Origin: Chionis minor
Lineage: Eukaryota; Chordata; Aves; Charadriiformes; Chionididae
DNA length: 64,000 nt
Assembly: GCA_013398295.1 (NCBI GenBank)
Contig: VZSF01006829.1
Span: 62,001-126,000 of the forward strand
Direction of reading: 5' to 3'
Positions within the stretch are counted from its first letter, which is position 1. Each line of letters starts with the position of its first letter. Of this stretch, positions 22,700 through 34,500 are shown in pieces. The translations under genes were made by a program, and so were the position numbers. The notes beneath the pieces were generated by a model. That model did no database searches and was not told where the DNA came from. It saw nothing but the letters and a program-made list of their open reading frames with translations.

Positions 22700-24330
22700 T
22701 GCTCAACCCTGTCCTGCAGGTGGAAAAATCATATTTCCTTGAATGTATACCTTAATGCTGTGGATGTCTTTTTTCCCCCTTAAAAGGAGTCCTGTTTTCA
22801 TGTGTCATTCATGCCTTTTTGGTACAGAAGTAACTTTCTGATAATGACTGGCACCTGGTGTTGCTTCCCTGGAGCTGGTATTCAGAACAGCTTGTTCGCT
22901 AGGCGTTCCCAGCAGCAGAATTCTCGGGAAAATACAAGTAACTTTTGGTGTCAGCTGGGGGTCCAAGATGAGGATGTGTATTTAGCAGAGAAGGGGAAGG
23001 TTGCACAAGTATGTGAAAGAACTTGTTTGTTCACAGGGATGGGGAACTGCTAAATTCCACAGCTTCTGCTCCCCTCTGTATTATTTTCTTTCCTCACTTG
23101 CTGTTGCCTTCAGTTTTGCTAACGTTTGCGCCCTCACCTTAACCCTACTGTACTTTTTCTGCTCTGATCCCCTTATTTTTGAAGATGTGGTTGGAAAGCC
23201 CCTTTCTCTCCATCCCTCCTTTAAAAAGTGATAGTAAACCTTGGCTTCGTGGTTTGCTGCTGCGTTGCAGTTCTGCTGTGCACGTGCCAGTTAAAATAGC
23301 TGATTCTTTGTGGTAGTAGCAGCATAGAGGATTTTTTTTACTGCCATTATGCTAAGAAACCACCAGATATTTAAACACAGCTGTCCTTGGTAAAGCACAG
23401 TGGAAAAGCTCGAGGGAATGGGAATAAGTCTTTTGAATTCTCTCCTAGAGCTACTACGCTTTTGTCTGGGTGGTGGCTAGGGCTCAGTATGACAACTGGT
23501 TGTGTTTAAAAATCAAGATTTTAGCGTGTATGGAACTGGTTTGTAGAAAGTCTACTGATGCAATATAATAACTCTCAGCATTCTAACATGTCCCACTTAG
23601 TCTGAAATATATTTTATTTGGTAAAGGCTAAAACTTCATGAAAAGCATCTCGCATAAACTATATTGGGAAAGGAGAAAAAACTTTCTTGGGTAAGTTGGT
23701 TCAGCTTTTTCTGTATCTGATAGGCTTCCCTGTACTTACGAGAGTTCGTAAGATGATTTTGAAAGTAAATTAAGAAACCTTCATTTTAATTTAATTGTTA
23801 CTAAAAATCCTTTGGTTATTTGACTATTCCTATTGATCATGCATTTAATTATTTAAAACCATGGAGTTTAAAAATGAGAAATAGGATTGATTTCCCCAGG
23901 AAATAAGGGTCACTGATGTAACTCAGACAAGCTTACTTATAGCATCCTTTTACTTATTCTGAAGTTTTCAGTTGTAGATGGTGACTAAGAAAGTGCCAGA
24001 CTATTAAGCTGGTTATTGATGTTTGAACTATAGGCTAAGACGCTGTAGGTACAAACGTAGTAAAGTGGAATGTTTTACTATGGTTTTGTTTGGCAGATGC
24101 TCTTTGGCACTAATCACATAGGTGCCTCTTCTGTCTTGAGTAATACTTAAATGTGCTAAGATACGTAATGGTGTTAAGAAATGTTTTATTCAGCAGAATA
24201 ATTGTAATCTGGTAAAAGCTGCAGTGCCTGACAAAAGCTCTTTTTTCTGGAAGGCACCTGTTTGCATTAAAGCTTTTTTTGTGATCTTGCATGAGCATAG
24301 TGAGCAAACTTAAGAAGCCAGTTGGTTTAC

Positions 24331-24368
24331 AGAAAAAAAAAACAAAAAACCACCAAACCCAAAACCAA
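24331..24368. repeat. A/C-rich low-complexity tract
   Basis: Only A and C apart from the edges, of the same type as 22648-22699. Confidence 0.85.
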
Positions 24369-27300
24369 GATGAGCTTGTTTGACATCATTCAGTGCTGTC
24401 CCTGTAGAGCTGGGTCAAGTTAACTCAAGACAGATGAGTGTAATCAAGTAATGTCTCAATATTCTGAACTTGATTGTGCTTGTGCTCCTCCAGGAGTTGC
24501 TGAAGACCTTGCAGAAATCAGCATTTGTGCAGAAACCTTTCCTTCTGGTAGGAAGTCTGTCCCTTCCCTTCTGCCATGCACCATGCAGGAACTAGTATTT
24601 TGACTTTTGATGTTTTTAAACATGGGTTAGTAAACCCTAAGCCATGAATTCCAAAGCATGACTAAACATAATGTTTTTGTTGATTGTGGAAGGAAGTTGC
24701 ATTTTTTTGTGTGCTGACTGAAGATGTTGAAATGATCTGGGGTATGACTTTGGGGGTGTACCTACCTCCTAAGCTTGCTGTTTGGGTGCAAGTCTCACTC
24801 AAGGTGCATGGAACTCATTGTAAAAGTATTTATCATCTTTGATGGGACATTAGCAGCTGGTGTTGACGTTACTGCCAAAGCTAAGGCCCTGTCAGTGCTT
24901 GACCCATGGTGTTTCTGAATTAATTACCAGTGGATGGTTTCAGAGGGTAAGAGCAGGTGACAGTACATAAAACAGATTGAGAAGTCTAATATACATGTAC
25001 TAAGATAAGTCTCTTCTGCTGGTTATTCTGACTTCCATGTAGCATACTGCGCTGATCTACACTGTTAATTTAAATGTTTCTGAGCTTGGATGGTCCGACA
25101 GTACCTGAACTGCTTGAATGCTGCTTTTTTTGGTGTAGATACTCAAGAGACTCAAGTAACAGAAGTTGTCCCGTTCCCCTTGAAGTGCACGTAACCTGCT
25201 GGAAATTATGAGATAAGGCAGATATTCTAAAGATGTTTCTTGAGGTGAACGCTTTTTCTTGACACGTCTTAAATAGTAACCTTTAATTTGGGATGGTAAT
25301 AACTGAGAGATGAGGAAATAGATTGTGACTTTTTGTGATGTTGAAGGCCATTCTCAGTTGGATGTACACCCTTCTGCTATGCTTGTGTCTTTTGGTAGGC
25401 GTGTTAATAAGATTTGGAGCAGCTAATCGCGGGGCATTACGGTTCAGTGAAGAACTATCAGGGAGCAGGGGGAGGAAGTGGAAAAACAAAGCCATGTCCC
25501 CCACTTTCTTGGTGCTGCGTGGTACCTGCTCCTTCATGTATGCACAAAGTCTTGCAGAATTGAACATTCGGTGTAAGCGGCATACATAGTAACCAGCAGA
25601 AATAATGAAATACCATGAATTGAACTTCCAATTATGTGCAGATGACCTTGTTTTGCATGCCTCTTAGTCAATCGTAAGCCCAAAGCAGCTGTATGAAATA
25701 AATGTGAGTTGGATATATGGAGAAAAGAATGTTTTTATTGGACAGATTAGTTTTTTTAAATAAAAAAAAAAAGTCCTTGACTGTCAAAATGAGCATCAGT
25801 TCTGGAGGCTTTTGGTTGATCAGGTCGCTCTTTCAGATAAGAGCTAATCCTTCCATTTTCATGCATCTTCTTTGGTGTTCAACAGTCCCTTATTTAGGAA
25901 GAGGAAAATGACAAACACAAAACTGTTTCCAGCGTCCTTTTCTTTCTCTTCCATTTTTAAAAATCTTGGAATGAAGGTTTGGACGCTTCTGAGGCATGGA
26001 TTTTTTGTCTTTTTTTTTTGACATCACTTTTGGATCAGATTATTAGAATAAAATGTGATCTCCTATGGATATTCAGGACACATTTATGCCCCACTAAATT
26101 TGGCGCAAGGTTTTGACAAAAGTCTTGGTAAAAAGTAAAAGGAACATCAGTGATTCAAAATGTAGCAATTGTAAGGGAGAGAGTAATTTTGTGTACTGTA
26201 GCTGGCTCTGGCTTGGGTATCTCCTACTTCTTTAGTCTTGCTGTCGCCTTTTTCTAGTCTAAAAATAGATGTTGCCAAACTATATTGGGTGACTAAAACT
26301 ATAGTTTTGTAAATCAAGAAGGGGAGTACAACTGATAAGGTGCAAGTTTTGTTTTGATGTAGAGCAAATAAACACCTCCTTACTTTTTTCATCCCAACTT
26401 CTTTCATAGTGTGGTGGTGACAGACTTCTTGAGACTTTTTCAAACTGACCTTAAAATTTTCCGTGCTTCAATGACTAATCATTTTATTGCCAATAGAAGC
26501 AATTTCAACTGTTGCAATTTAATTGCAGTATTTCATTAGGAGGGACAGACCTTATGTCACGCAAATTACTTGAGCAAGGCAGGCAGAAAGATCAGACAGA
26601 AAGGGATAATCTTGTCAAGGCAGGTATGTGTTGTGTACAGGTGAATATTGTTAGTCCAGTGTAATTGCTGCTGTTTCAGGGACTCTAATGTGAACTCAGC
26701 TCCTCATATGGACAAACAAGTATTTCTAAGGCAATACTGCATTTTTCCTTTTTTTTTTTTTGGTGTGGGACACAGACGTACACACAGAGGAATTCTGCTA
26801 CCTCCAGACCGAAACTGAAGGAATGTTTATTCTCATTTCCCCTTTTATCAATTCTTGATTAGGCTATTGCGGTTCCTTTTTTTTGCATTCTCTGGCTTGT
26901 TTATTTTAGGAAAAGTGCTCATAGTTGTACAAATAGTGTTAGCTCTGTAAATATTGCTCAGTGCAATATGCTAGTTGTATTTTTGAGCTTTTTCGCTAAA
27001 AAACCACAACACCAAACAACTGGCTTCCAGTAGAAGGCTAGGTGGTCTGGGTTTTGTGCTTGTGTTTGGTCTTGCTACCAGCTGTTGACAAAAGTTTTGT
27101 TTCTTGTGATTAACTCTTGAGGCTTTTTGGAACATGCCATACTGCTTTTCAGGTGTGAAATACAGTCTCAAGTTATGTAGTATCTGGCTGTCTCCTTAGC
27201 AGTATCCAGTAGGGAAATGTTTGAAAGGTAACTTGCCATGAGATTAAAAGGTCTGAATTAACTGTTGACATCTGTAACCATCTTTCTTTTTTTTTTTTTA

Positions 27301-27785
27301 AGCTGATGTGAAGGAATATATTTAATTGCATTTTAAGCAACAAAATTACAACTTTAGGATTAAACTCCTTGAGGTTAGGGAGACACATTTTTTCTTCCTT
27401 TTTGAAGGGGATGGGGGGGACAGGAGGGAGTAAATGGCAGTTATTCAGGGTAAATAACAGCATGATAGTTGTCTCTCTTGGAACTGGTGGTATCACAACA
27501 TATAATTAAAAAAAATTCAGGCAGTTATGTCCCTATGACTTGTGTATTATTATACATAATATCTGTACGTAATAATACAAATAATTCTGTGTAAAAAAAC
27601 ATACCTTGAAGAAGAGGTGATACTTCTGCTGGGGGACTGTGCCAAGTTAGTATTACCAGCTTGTCACTTCTGGACAGCTGAGTTTAGGCCCCGCATCAAG
27701 AACTGAATTCAACAAAAAGGTTTCTCTTGTGTGTGGTTTTTTTTTTTTTTCTTTTGGTACAGCAATTTGTTGGCAGAATGATTTT

Positions 27786-27827
27786 AAAAAAAACCCACAC
27801 CACCCCAAAACCCAAACAAAACCAAAC
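27786..27827. repeat. A/C-rich low-complexity tract
   Basis: Only A and C (AAACCCACACCACCCC pattern). It lies just upstream of the GC-richer patch with the E-boxes. Confidence 0.85.
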
Positions 27828-27914
27828 TTCTTTTTCAGGGGCTGTGCTTGTTCTTTTCTCTGACAATTTCTAGGAAGCCTCTGCTTTTAAAAAGGAGGTA
27901 ATTTTTGCCTCTGC

Positions 27915-28079
27915 CACGTGCCAGACAGCTGGAATGAGGAGTCCTGACATGGGGCAATGTGCAGGAGAGCCCCGCGGCTGTTAGCCGGTGTCTGGGGATG
28001 GCAGCAGGATATCGGGGTGACCTTGTCTCTTTGCCTGTTCCCTGCACGAGAGTTTTCCAGCTGGCCAGCTGGTCACGTG
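27915..28079. promoter_or_regulatory. paired CACGTG E-boxes in a GC-richer intronic patch
   Basis: Perfect palindromic E-boxes (CACGTG) at 27915-27920 and 28074-28079 lie in an intron segment with more G+C than its flanks. CACGTG is the known site of MYC/MAX, USF and CLOCK-type bHLH factors. An enhancer role is only an inference. Confidence 0.3.
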
Positions 28080-30384
28080 CGGGTTGTCCTGCTGCTCTGT
28101 AAGTGAAAACAAGGCCAGACAAACCCTTCGTGGCGATGGAGATAGTGGCTGTCACAAACTAAATCTGCTTCCCCACCTGCTTTCCAGCACAGCCAGCCTT
28201 GGGGCAGGGTGATGGCCGATCTGCTGCCTGCCTTCCTCCCGGGGAAGCCTGCCTCCACCCCAGGAGGAATGCGATGGGTTTCAGTGGTGCAGGCCAGCAC
28301 GTTCCTCTCTCTGGGGTTATGGCTACCGCTGGGCTTCTCGGTATTTCTGCCTCAAAAGAAAAGAACAACAAGAAAACCAACACAAAAATAGAGAGACTTT
28401 GGTTTATTTTTCCATGTTGTCTGGGGCGTGGGATTTAAAAACAAAATAAACCTTCTGTAGGTGTTTATTGCTGACGGTAGGAGTTCACAGGATCAGATTT
28501 GGGGTATGGAATAAGAATACAGGAAGCTGTTCAAACATAGTTAATACCCCTGCCTTCAAATATACCTGTGTGATGCCATCGACACACAAGAATTGCAGCC
28601 CATTTGGAAGAGTTATTAAAAGGGTAAATACACACCTGATATCAGATGAAAAACGGATTTAAAGTTTCAAAATGGAATGATACCCTTTTTAAAAAAAAAA
28701 AACCACCCTGCAATTCTGAAAATAGTGTCAGTTTGACATTTTCCCTTTGTATGAAGAATAACGGCACTGAGTCACATAATGTGCTAGACAAATGTTCCCA
28801 TTCACACTTAATGCATGTTTCTTTTACAGTTTTCTGACGTTTGTGTTTCCATGTAGATTGTTAAGCAGGATCAGATATATTGGAGAAGTTGTGCCTGGTT
28901 TTGGGATGGTGCGGGGGGGATTGATACTGTGGACGGACAGCTTTTTGAAACCAGTCGGTGTAGAGCTTAAGAGCAATTGTTAATTTTGATGAACTCCAAA
29001 GTTCATATATGGAATCCAGCAAACAGTTAGGATTTTTTTTAAAAAAGCATATAAGTATTTGTGATCCTTAAAAATATGAACAGCAATAATGAAATACTGA
29101 CAGCAAGTCTGCTTCTTCCCAGCAAACACTGAAAAGTAAGGAGCATATTAGGAAAGAGGTGGTGGGAATAATTTATCTGATGCTGCTAGTGGTTATTGTA
29201 AGGATTAGTATTGTGTTCTTTTTATCAAGAAATAACGAAAAGAGAGGATGTCAAAGTAATGCATGGACTTCAGGTGAATTGGCAATTTGTCCTTGCATAG
29301 TTTAATTTAAAAAAAAAAAGGGGGGATAGAGGGAGGGCAGGTAGGAGGAAGAGGGGAGGGCATGGAATGCAGTTTGAAATAGAAGAGGCTGGAGTTTCCC
29401 AGGAGAGAACACACTGTGTCCACATCTGGAATGCAGGAGTTTCCAGGGGGCTTGGAGAGAATTCCTCCAGCTGGAAGCATGAGCACTTGGAGGTTTGGGG
29501 TGTGACAAGAGGAGACTTCTAAAAATGTTGTGTTTCAGCCAGTTCCTTTGGTTCACCTATGTGATCCAGTCTTTTCCTAGTTCCGCTGATGTGCTGGAAG
29601 TGTTAGAGGTAGGCTATGGGTGTCATCTCATCTGGCAACTCTGCTTTCTTAGGAAGCAGTGATCTATATGAACTTGATTTGAGATCGAAGCCACAAACTG
29701 CCAAAAACTTACCCCTGTTGAGTATATCACTTGTTACATAATTTCACGATTTCTTGTGGTGCTCTTCATTAAAGAGACGTTTCTTTATTTTAGTTAATTG
29801 TTATACTGTATGTCGCTCTCATGGTGGCAATTAGGTAAATTTTTTGTTTACAAAATCCTTTCCTGTTACTAAGGGAGATAACTTTAAGAAGTGCAAGAGT
29901 AGGTATAAGGTATGATAATAAGTGTATCTTCCTGAATCTGACCTGTTTTAATGCATTGCCATTTACTGTTTCTGTACAATTACTGCTGAAATTATTTGCG
30001 TCGTGCTATGTGGGTAAGTTTTGCAGTCTAATGACTTGTTACTCAGTGTGAAATAATGCCCTTAAAGCGCAAAGCTGAGGTCATGTCACGCTCTTAGTTA
30101 TGACCCATCTAACACAGTTGTCTGTGTGCACAAATGAAGTTACATTGCATAAGCTCGTCAGCACTATGAAAAATAACTTGTATTACTCTTCGCTACCGAA
30201 GGTCCATCATCAGACAGAACACACGTACGCTCAGGAGTCAGTCATTACTGAGATAAAACCGGTTTGGTTTTTTTTCCTGGGCTTTTGGGGAGAGGAAAGG
30301 AGAAATGGGGCAGGGGCCGAAGATTAAAAAGTGAAGAGTAGCATTCAAATGACTCATTAGTGTAAAATGGGAAACTTAACCCTC

Positions 30385-31509
30385 TGTGGTGGGTTGACGC
30401 TGGCTGGAGGCCAGGTGCCCACTAAAGCCACTCTGTCACTCCCCCTTCCCCAGCGGGACGGGGGAGAGGAGAATATAATGAAAAGCTCATGAGTTGAGAT
30501 AAGGACAGGGAGATCATTCAGCAATTACTGTCACGGGCGAAACAGACTTGACTTGGGGAAAAATTTATTTTAATTTATTACCAAGCAAACTGGAGTAGAA
30601 TAGTGGTAAATAAAAACAAATCTTAAAACCACCTTACCCCCCACCCCCTTCCCCTTCTTCCCAGGCTTAATTTCACTCCTGCATTCTCTGTCTCCTCCCA
30701 CCACAAGGTGCAGGAGGACAGGGAATGGGGGTTGTGGTCAGTTCATCACACATCTCTGCCACTCCTTCCTCCTCAGGGGGAGGACACCTCACAGTCTTCC
30801 CCTGCTCTGGCATGGGGTCCCTTCCATGGGAGACAGTCCCCCAACACGAGTCCTTTCTGTGGGCTGCAGTTCTTCATGAACTGTTCCAGAGTGGGTCCAT
30901 TCCTCAAGGTGCGGTCCTTCAGGAGCACACTGGTCCAGCATGAGTCCCTCATGGGTTACAAGTCCTGCCAGCAAACCCACTCCAGCGTGGACTCCTCTCC
31001 ATGGATCCACAGGTCCTGCTAGGAGCCTACTCCAGCATGGGCTGCCCATGGGGTCACAGGCTCTTTTGGGCATCCACCCTGCTCTTGCATGGGGTCTTCC
31101 ACAGGCTGCAGGTGGATATCTGCTCCACCTTTAACCTCCGTGGGCTGCAGAGGGACAACCTGCCACACCATGATCTTCACCACGGGCTGCAAGGGAATCT
31201 CTGCTTAGGCATCTGGAGCACTTCCTCCTGCTCCTTCTTCACTGACCTTGGAGTCTGCAGAGTTGCTTCTCTCACGCATTCTCAGTCCTCTTTCCTGGCT
31301 GCTGTTGTGCAGCAACTTCTTCCCCTTCTTAAATATGTTATCACAGAGGCACTACCTCTGATGGGCCCGGCCTTGGCCAGCAGCAGATCCATCTAGGAGC
31401 CAGCTGGCATTGGCTCTCTTGGACATGGGGGAACCTCCTAGCAGCTTCTCACAGAAGCCACCCCTGTTGCCCCTCTGCTACTAAAACCTTGGCACACAAA
31501 GCCAATACA
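30385..31509 (-). mobile_element. solo LTR of an avian endogenous retrovirus
   Basis: A 1.1-kb unit runs on the minus strand from TGTATTGGC (31509) to CAACCCACCACA (30385), so it has the TG...CA ends of LTRs. On that strand a TATA-like ATATTTAAGAAG lies at about 31325-31336. Two AATAAA signals lie at 30574-30579 and 30564-30569. The sequence matches a long LTR type I know to be common in non-galliform birds. I cannot assign its Repbase name. No gag, pol or env lies on either side, so it is a solo LTR left by recombination. I see no clean target-site duplication: the left flank ends AACCCTC and the right begins TCCTGG. The plus-strand frames inside it, such as 31001-31396, are artefacts. Confidence 0.88.
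30807..31110 (-). repeat. imperfect ~38-bp repeat array inside the LTR
   Basis: About six to seven degenerate units centre on TCCAGCATGGG or TCCAGCGTGGA followed by CATGGG or CACAGG, spaced roughly 35-45 bp. On the element strand they lie between the TATA box and the poly(A) signals, so they would fall in the transcribed R region if those signals are used. Confidence 0.7.
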
Positions 31510-34500
31510 TCCTGGTTTCATCCCAGGGTGATTTTGTCCCAGGACAAGTAACTATAGAGTTTTCTGCTGTGGTGTGTACTTCAGTGCTAAGTAAATCCAC
31601 ACTCCTTTGCATTTTCCTTTCCTTGACCTGATGGCTCTGTTTATCTGTGAATCTCTGCAGCTCCAGGGGAGAAAAAAAGTGTAGGAATTTATTGTCTGAT
31701 TTATAAAGAGAGTGGCAGGAAGATTCTTTTCTGTGCGTGGTGTCTGATTATAGATGGGAGGCACCATCATCGTTACATAAATTTAGTAGTGTTCTTTGGC
31801 ATTTTCTTACAGCACGGCATTAACTGACTGTGACACGAATCTTGTTTGCTGTTTTAGCTTTGGAATGGGCGTGCTAATTATGCAGACTCTTATGGCAGTT
31901 TGCTGTAAACTTAAAATGTTTGCGATATATGTACTGCTGCGAGTCAATCTAACAAACTGTGGAGGGGAGGCGCAAAGTCATGAGCCAACACTGCTGAGAT
32001 GCTCGATTGCTTCCAACAGCTGCTGGGAAGGCAGTGCTATTCCCATTGGGGTGCTTCTCCTGCTTTCTGCTTACGGGAAGAGGTTTTTCTATCAATCTCT
32101 GCAACCAGCATCTGACAGAGCTGAAGTATGTTCCTGCCTGCCTTAGCTGGCTGTAAAATGAGCCTCCTTTCTGTCTGCCTTTGGATCCTTTGCTTCTGGG
32201 AGCTGTTGTTTAAAGGGAGGGCAGATGGAGCACTCCTCTCCGAAATCTCTGTCTGCTTAAACGAAGTAAGGAAGACCGCGATCTGTCCTTTCTAACTGGG
32301 AGACTGAGCTGGACAGATGTTTCTTACTCAGTGCTGAGGAGGAAAGTCCCTGGCTAGGGGCTCTAGGATGAGGGTTAAAAGGTGAAGAAATACTACGGGG
32401 ACCTCCTGCTGCGATGATCGCTTCAGCCCTGCACGAGTGAGAGAGAAGATCCAAAACTTCTGTCTCTCATGCCTTTTCCTCCTCCTGCTTCCTCTGGTTG
32501 CAACTATTTTGTGTTTATTTTCCTAATTTTAAATTGCATAATTTAGTCCTTCCTGTCACTTCCTAATGTCTGAATCATAGGTAGATCTTCCTGCCTGCAG
32601 TAAACAAACATTTTACTACTGGCATCTTTCCAAATGCTGAAATTGTGTTTATGAAGGTGGGGGGGGTCCCTCTGGCAATGCGCTTGGGAAGCTAATTCAC
32701 TTGTGTACAGGCTGGATAAGCTGCTTACTGCACGCTTCTGTGGCCAGCTTGTTTCCTTGTCTTTCCAATCTTCTGGACTGATGTAGCTGCTCGGCTGATC
32801 AGGACGAGCAGGTAGCAGATGATAAAAAACAGAATGTAAACAGTGGGTAACAAGCCTCTGAAGTTAATAACAGTAGCAACTAGGTTGCCTCAAGTCTTTC
32901 TGCTGTTGGCGTTTGCCTCTTCTCTCTCATACCTTGCATGTATGTACACTGCCGAGGTGCGTGGTGTCTGCATTTAACCCGTCCCTGTGATAAGTACCAT
33001 CTGGTCGGACGCTAGGGCTCTGCTCATTTTTTGGATTCTTTCACTGGAAGGCAAGAAGATAACACAGGGCACTTTGGGATGTGTGGTCTGCCTCTCATCA
33101 GCCTGCTGGACCTCTTAGGCCACGTTTGTAAAAGCTGCAAAATATGAGTGCGTCATCCTCGCTTTTCCCTTTATCACTCTCACTTCTAAGCTTTGAAAAC
33201 TCTCCTTTTTATTTTTACTTTTGGATTGACTGTGACTCCACAATGATGCATAGGAGACCCGGCTAACACCCGTGGGGACTCCCCACCTCTCCTGATGCGC
33301 TTGCACCCTCTTTGCTGGTTTCTGTTCTTTATGGGGAAAACTCGTCTTGAATTGTGATAGACCAGTCTCACAGTGTGCTGAACGCTACAGTTCCTACACT
33401 GCAGCTACACATGGAACTGTTAAATGGGCTCAACTTGGTAAATGGAGACAGCAGAGGAAAGACCCAGTCCTTGTTGCATTTATATCTTCCCATCCATCTG
33501 TGCATCCTCGCTTCCCTCTCCGATTCCTTTTACTAAGATGGGAAGAAGGTGAGATTAAGTCAAATGTATTTAGGACAGACTAGATGTATGAACATCCTGA
33601 ATGTTATACTGACTGACTTCTTAATTGTGCTTTCTCATAGAAGAGAGAGACAGGCAGTGTTTGCCTTGTTTTCAACAGTTACAACTTAATTTGGTTGTTG
33701 ACTGTGTTGCTTATAGCACGGGAAGCATATTCTCCGTGCAGATGACTTGAACAACAACAAAAAAAAATTGTCAAGTTGTGCCAATAAAACAAAGCAACAG
33801 AATATTACTGTAGCCTAGTTTAATACTGGTTTCGGAACAGACAGTTGAAGCAAAAGAACCCTGCTGTCACATGCCATAGGAATGCCTCCTGTTCCAGTTT
33901 CTCCTGGCTGAGGTTGCATATGTGCAGGGGCACAGGGTTTTCCCTTGTGCCAGTTGTTCCAATCCAGTGAGTAGAGGAAAGGATGGAGTTCCTAAAAAAA
34001 ATAAGTTTGAGAGACTTTTGGTTCTGGTAGTTCATCTTAGAAGTTGTGAATGAGGTGGATACCCTTTCTGTTGCCATCACCTACTTAGGCTATTTGTGTA
34101 AGAATTTACTTTTCTTTCCACAATAGTGGAAGGAGTTGCTGCTTCCTATGGTTGGGGTTGAAATGAGTTTTCTGTATTTGGAATAAAAGTAATTTTCTTG
34201 AGGGTGCAGTTTGGGTCATGAGCAATGCTAGGGAATTGGGAAGAAAGAAGTGTGATAGAAGACGTATCCTGTTTGTAATGTAGTCTAAAATGATGGCAAC
34301 CTATTTCTTAAGAACACTACACCATGTGGGAACTGAATGTGCAAACAACTATGAATTATTTTTTTTATTTTATCCATTTGTTACAGGCATTTTGGAGTTC
34401 TTGAAACTAATACTACATAGTCAAATAAACGCCATGTTAAATAACATAGAAAATACTTTTGTGTCCTTTGTACACTGTATGGTGAAAGTTTTGCTGAATC

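Larger units (their letters stand above)
20601..30384. other. intron 1 unique DNA, no exon recognised
   Basis: I see no recognisable exon or transposon. It holds A/C-rich simple repeats (22648-22699, 24331-24368, 27786-27827) and a GC-richer patch at 27.9-28.35 kb with two CACGTG E-boxes. An inverted repeat (10-bp arms at 27543-27552 and 27570-27579, 17-base loop) lies in an AT-rich stretch. Open frames are short and unrecognised. Confidence 0.55.

Noticed and set aside
30708..31396. Several 70-131 codon frames on both strands
   Set aside because: They fall inside the solo LTR and its internal repeat array.
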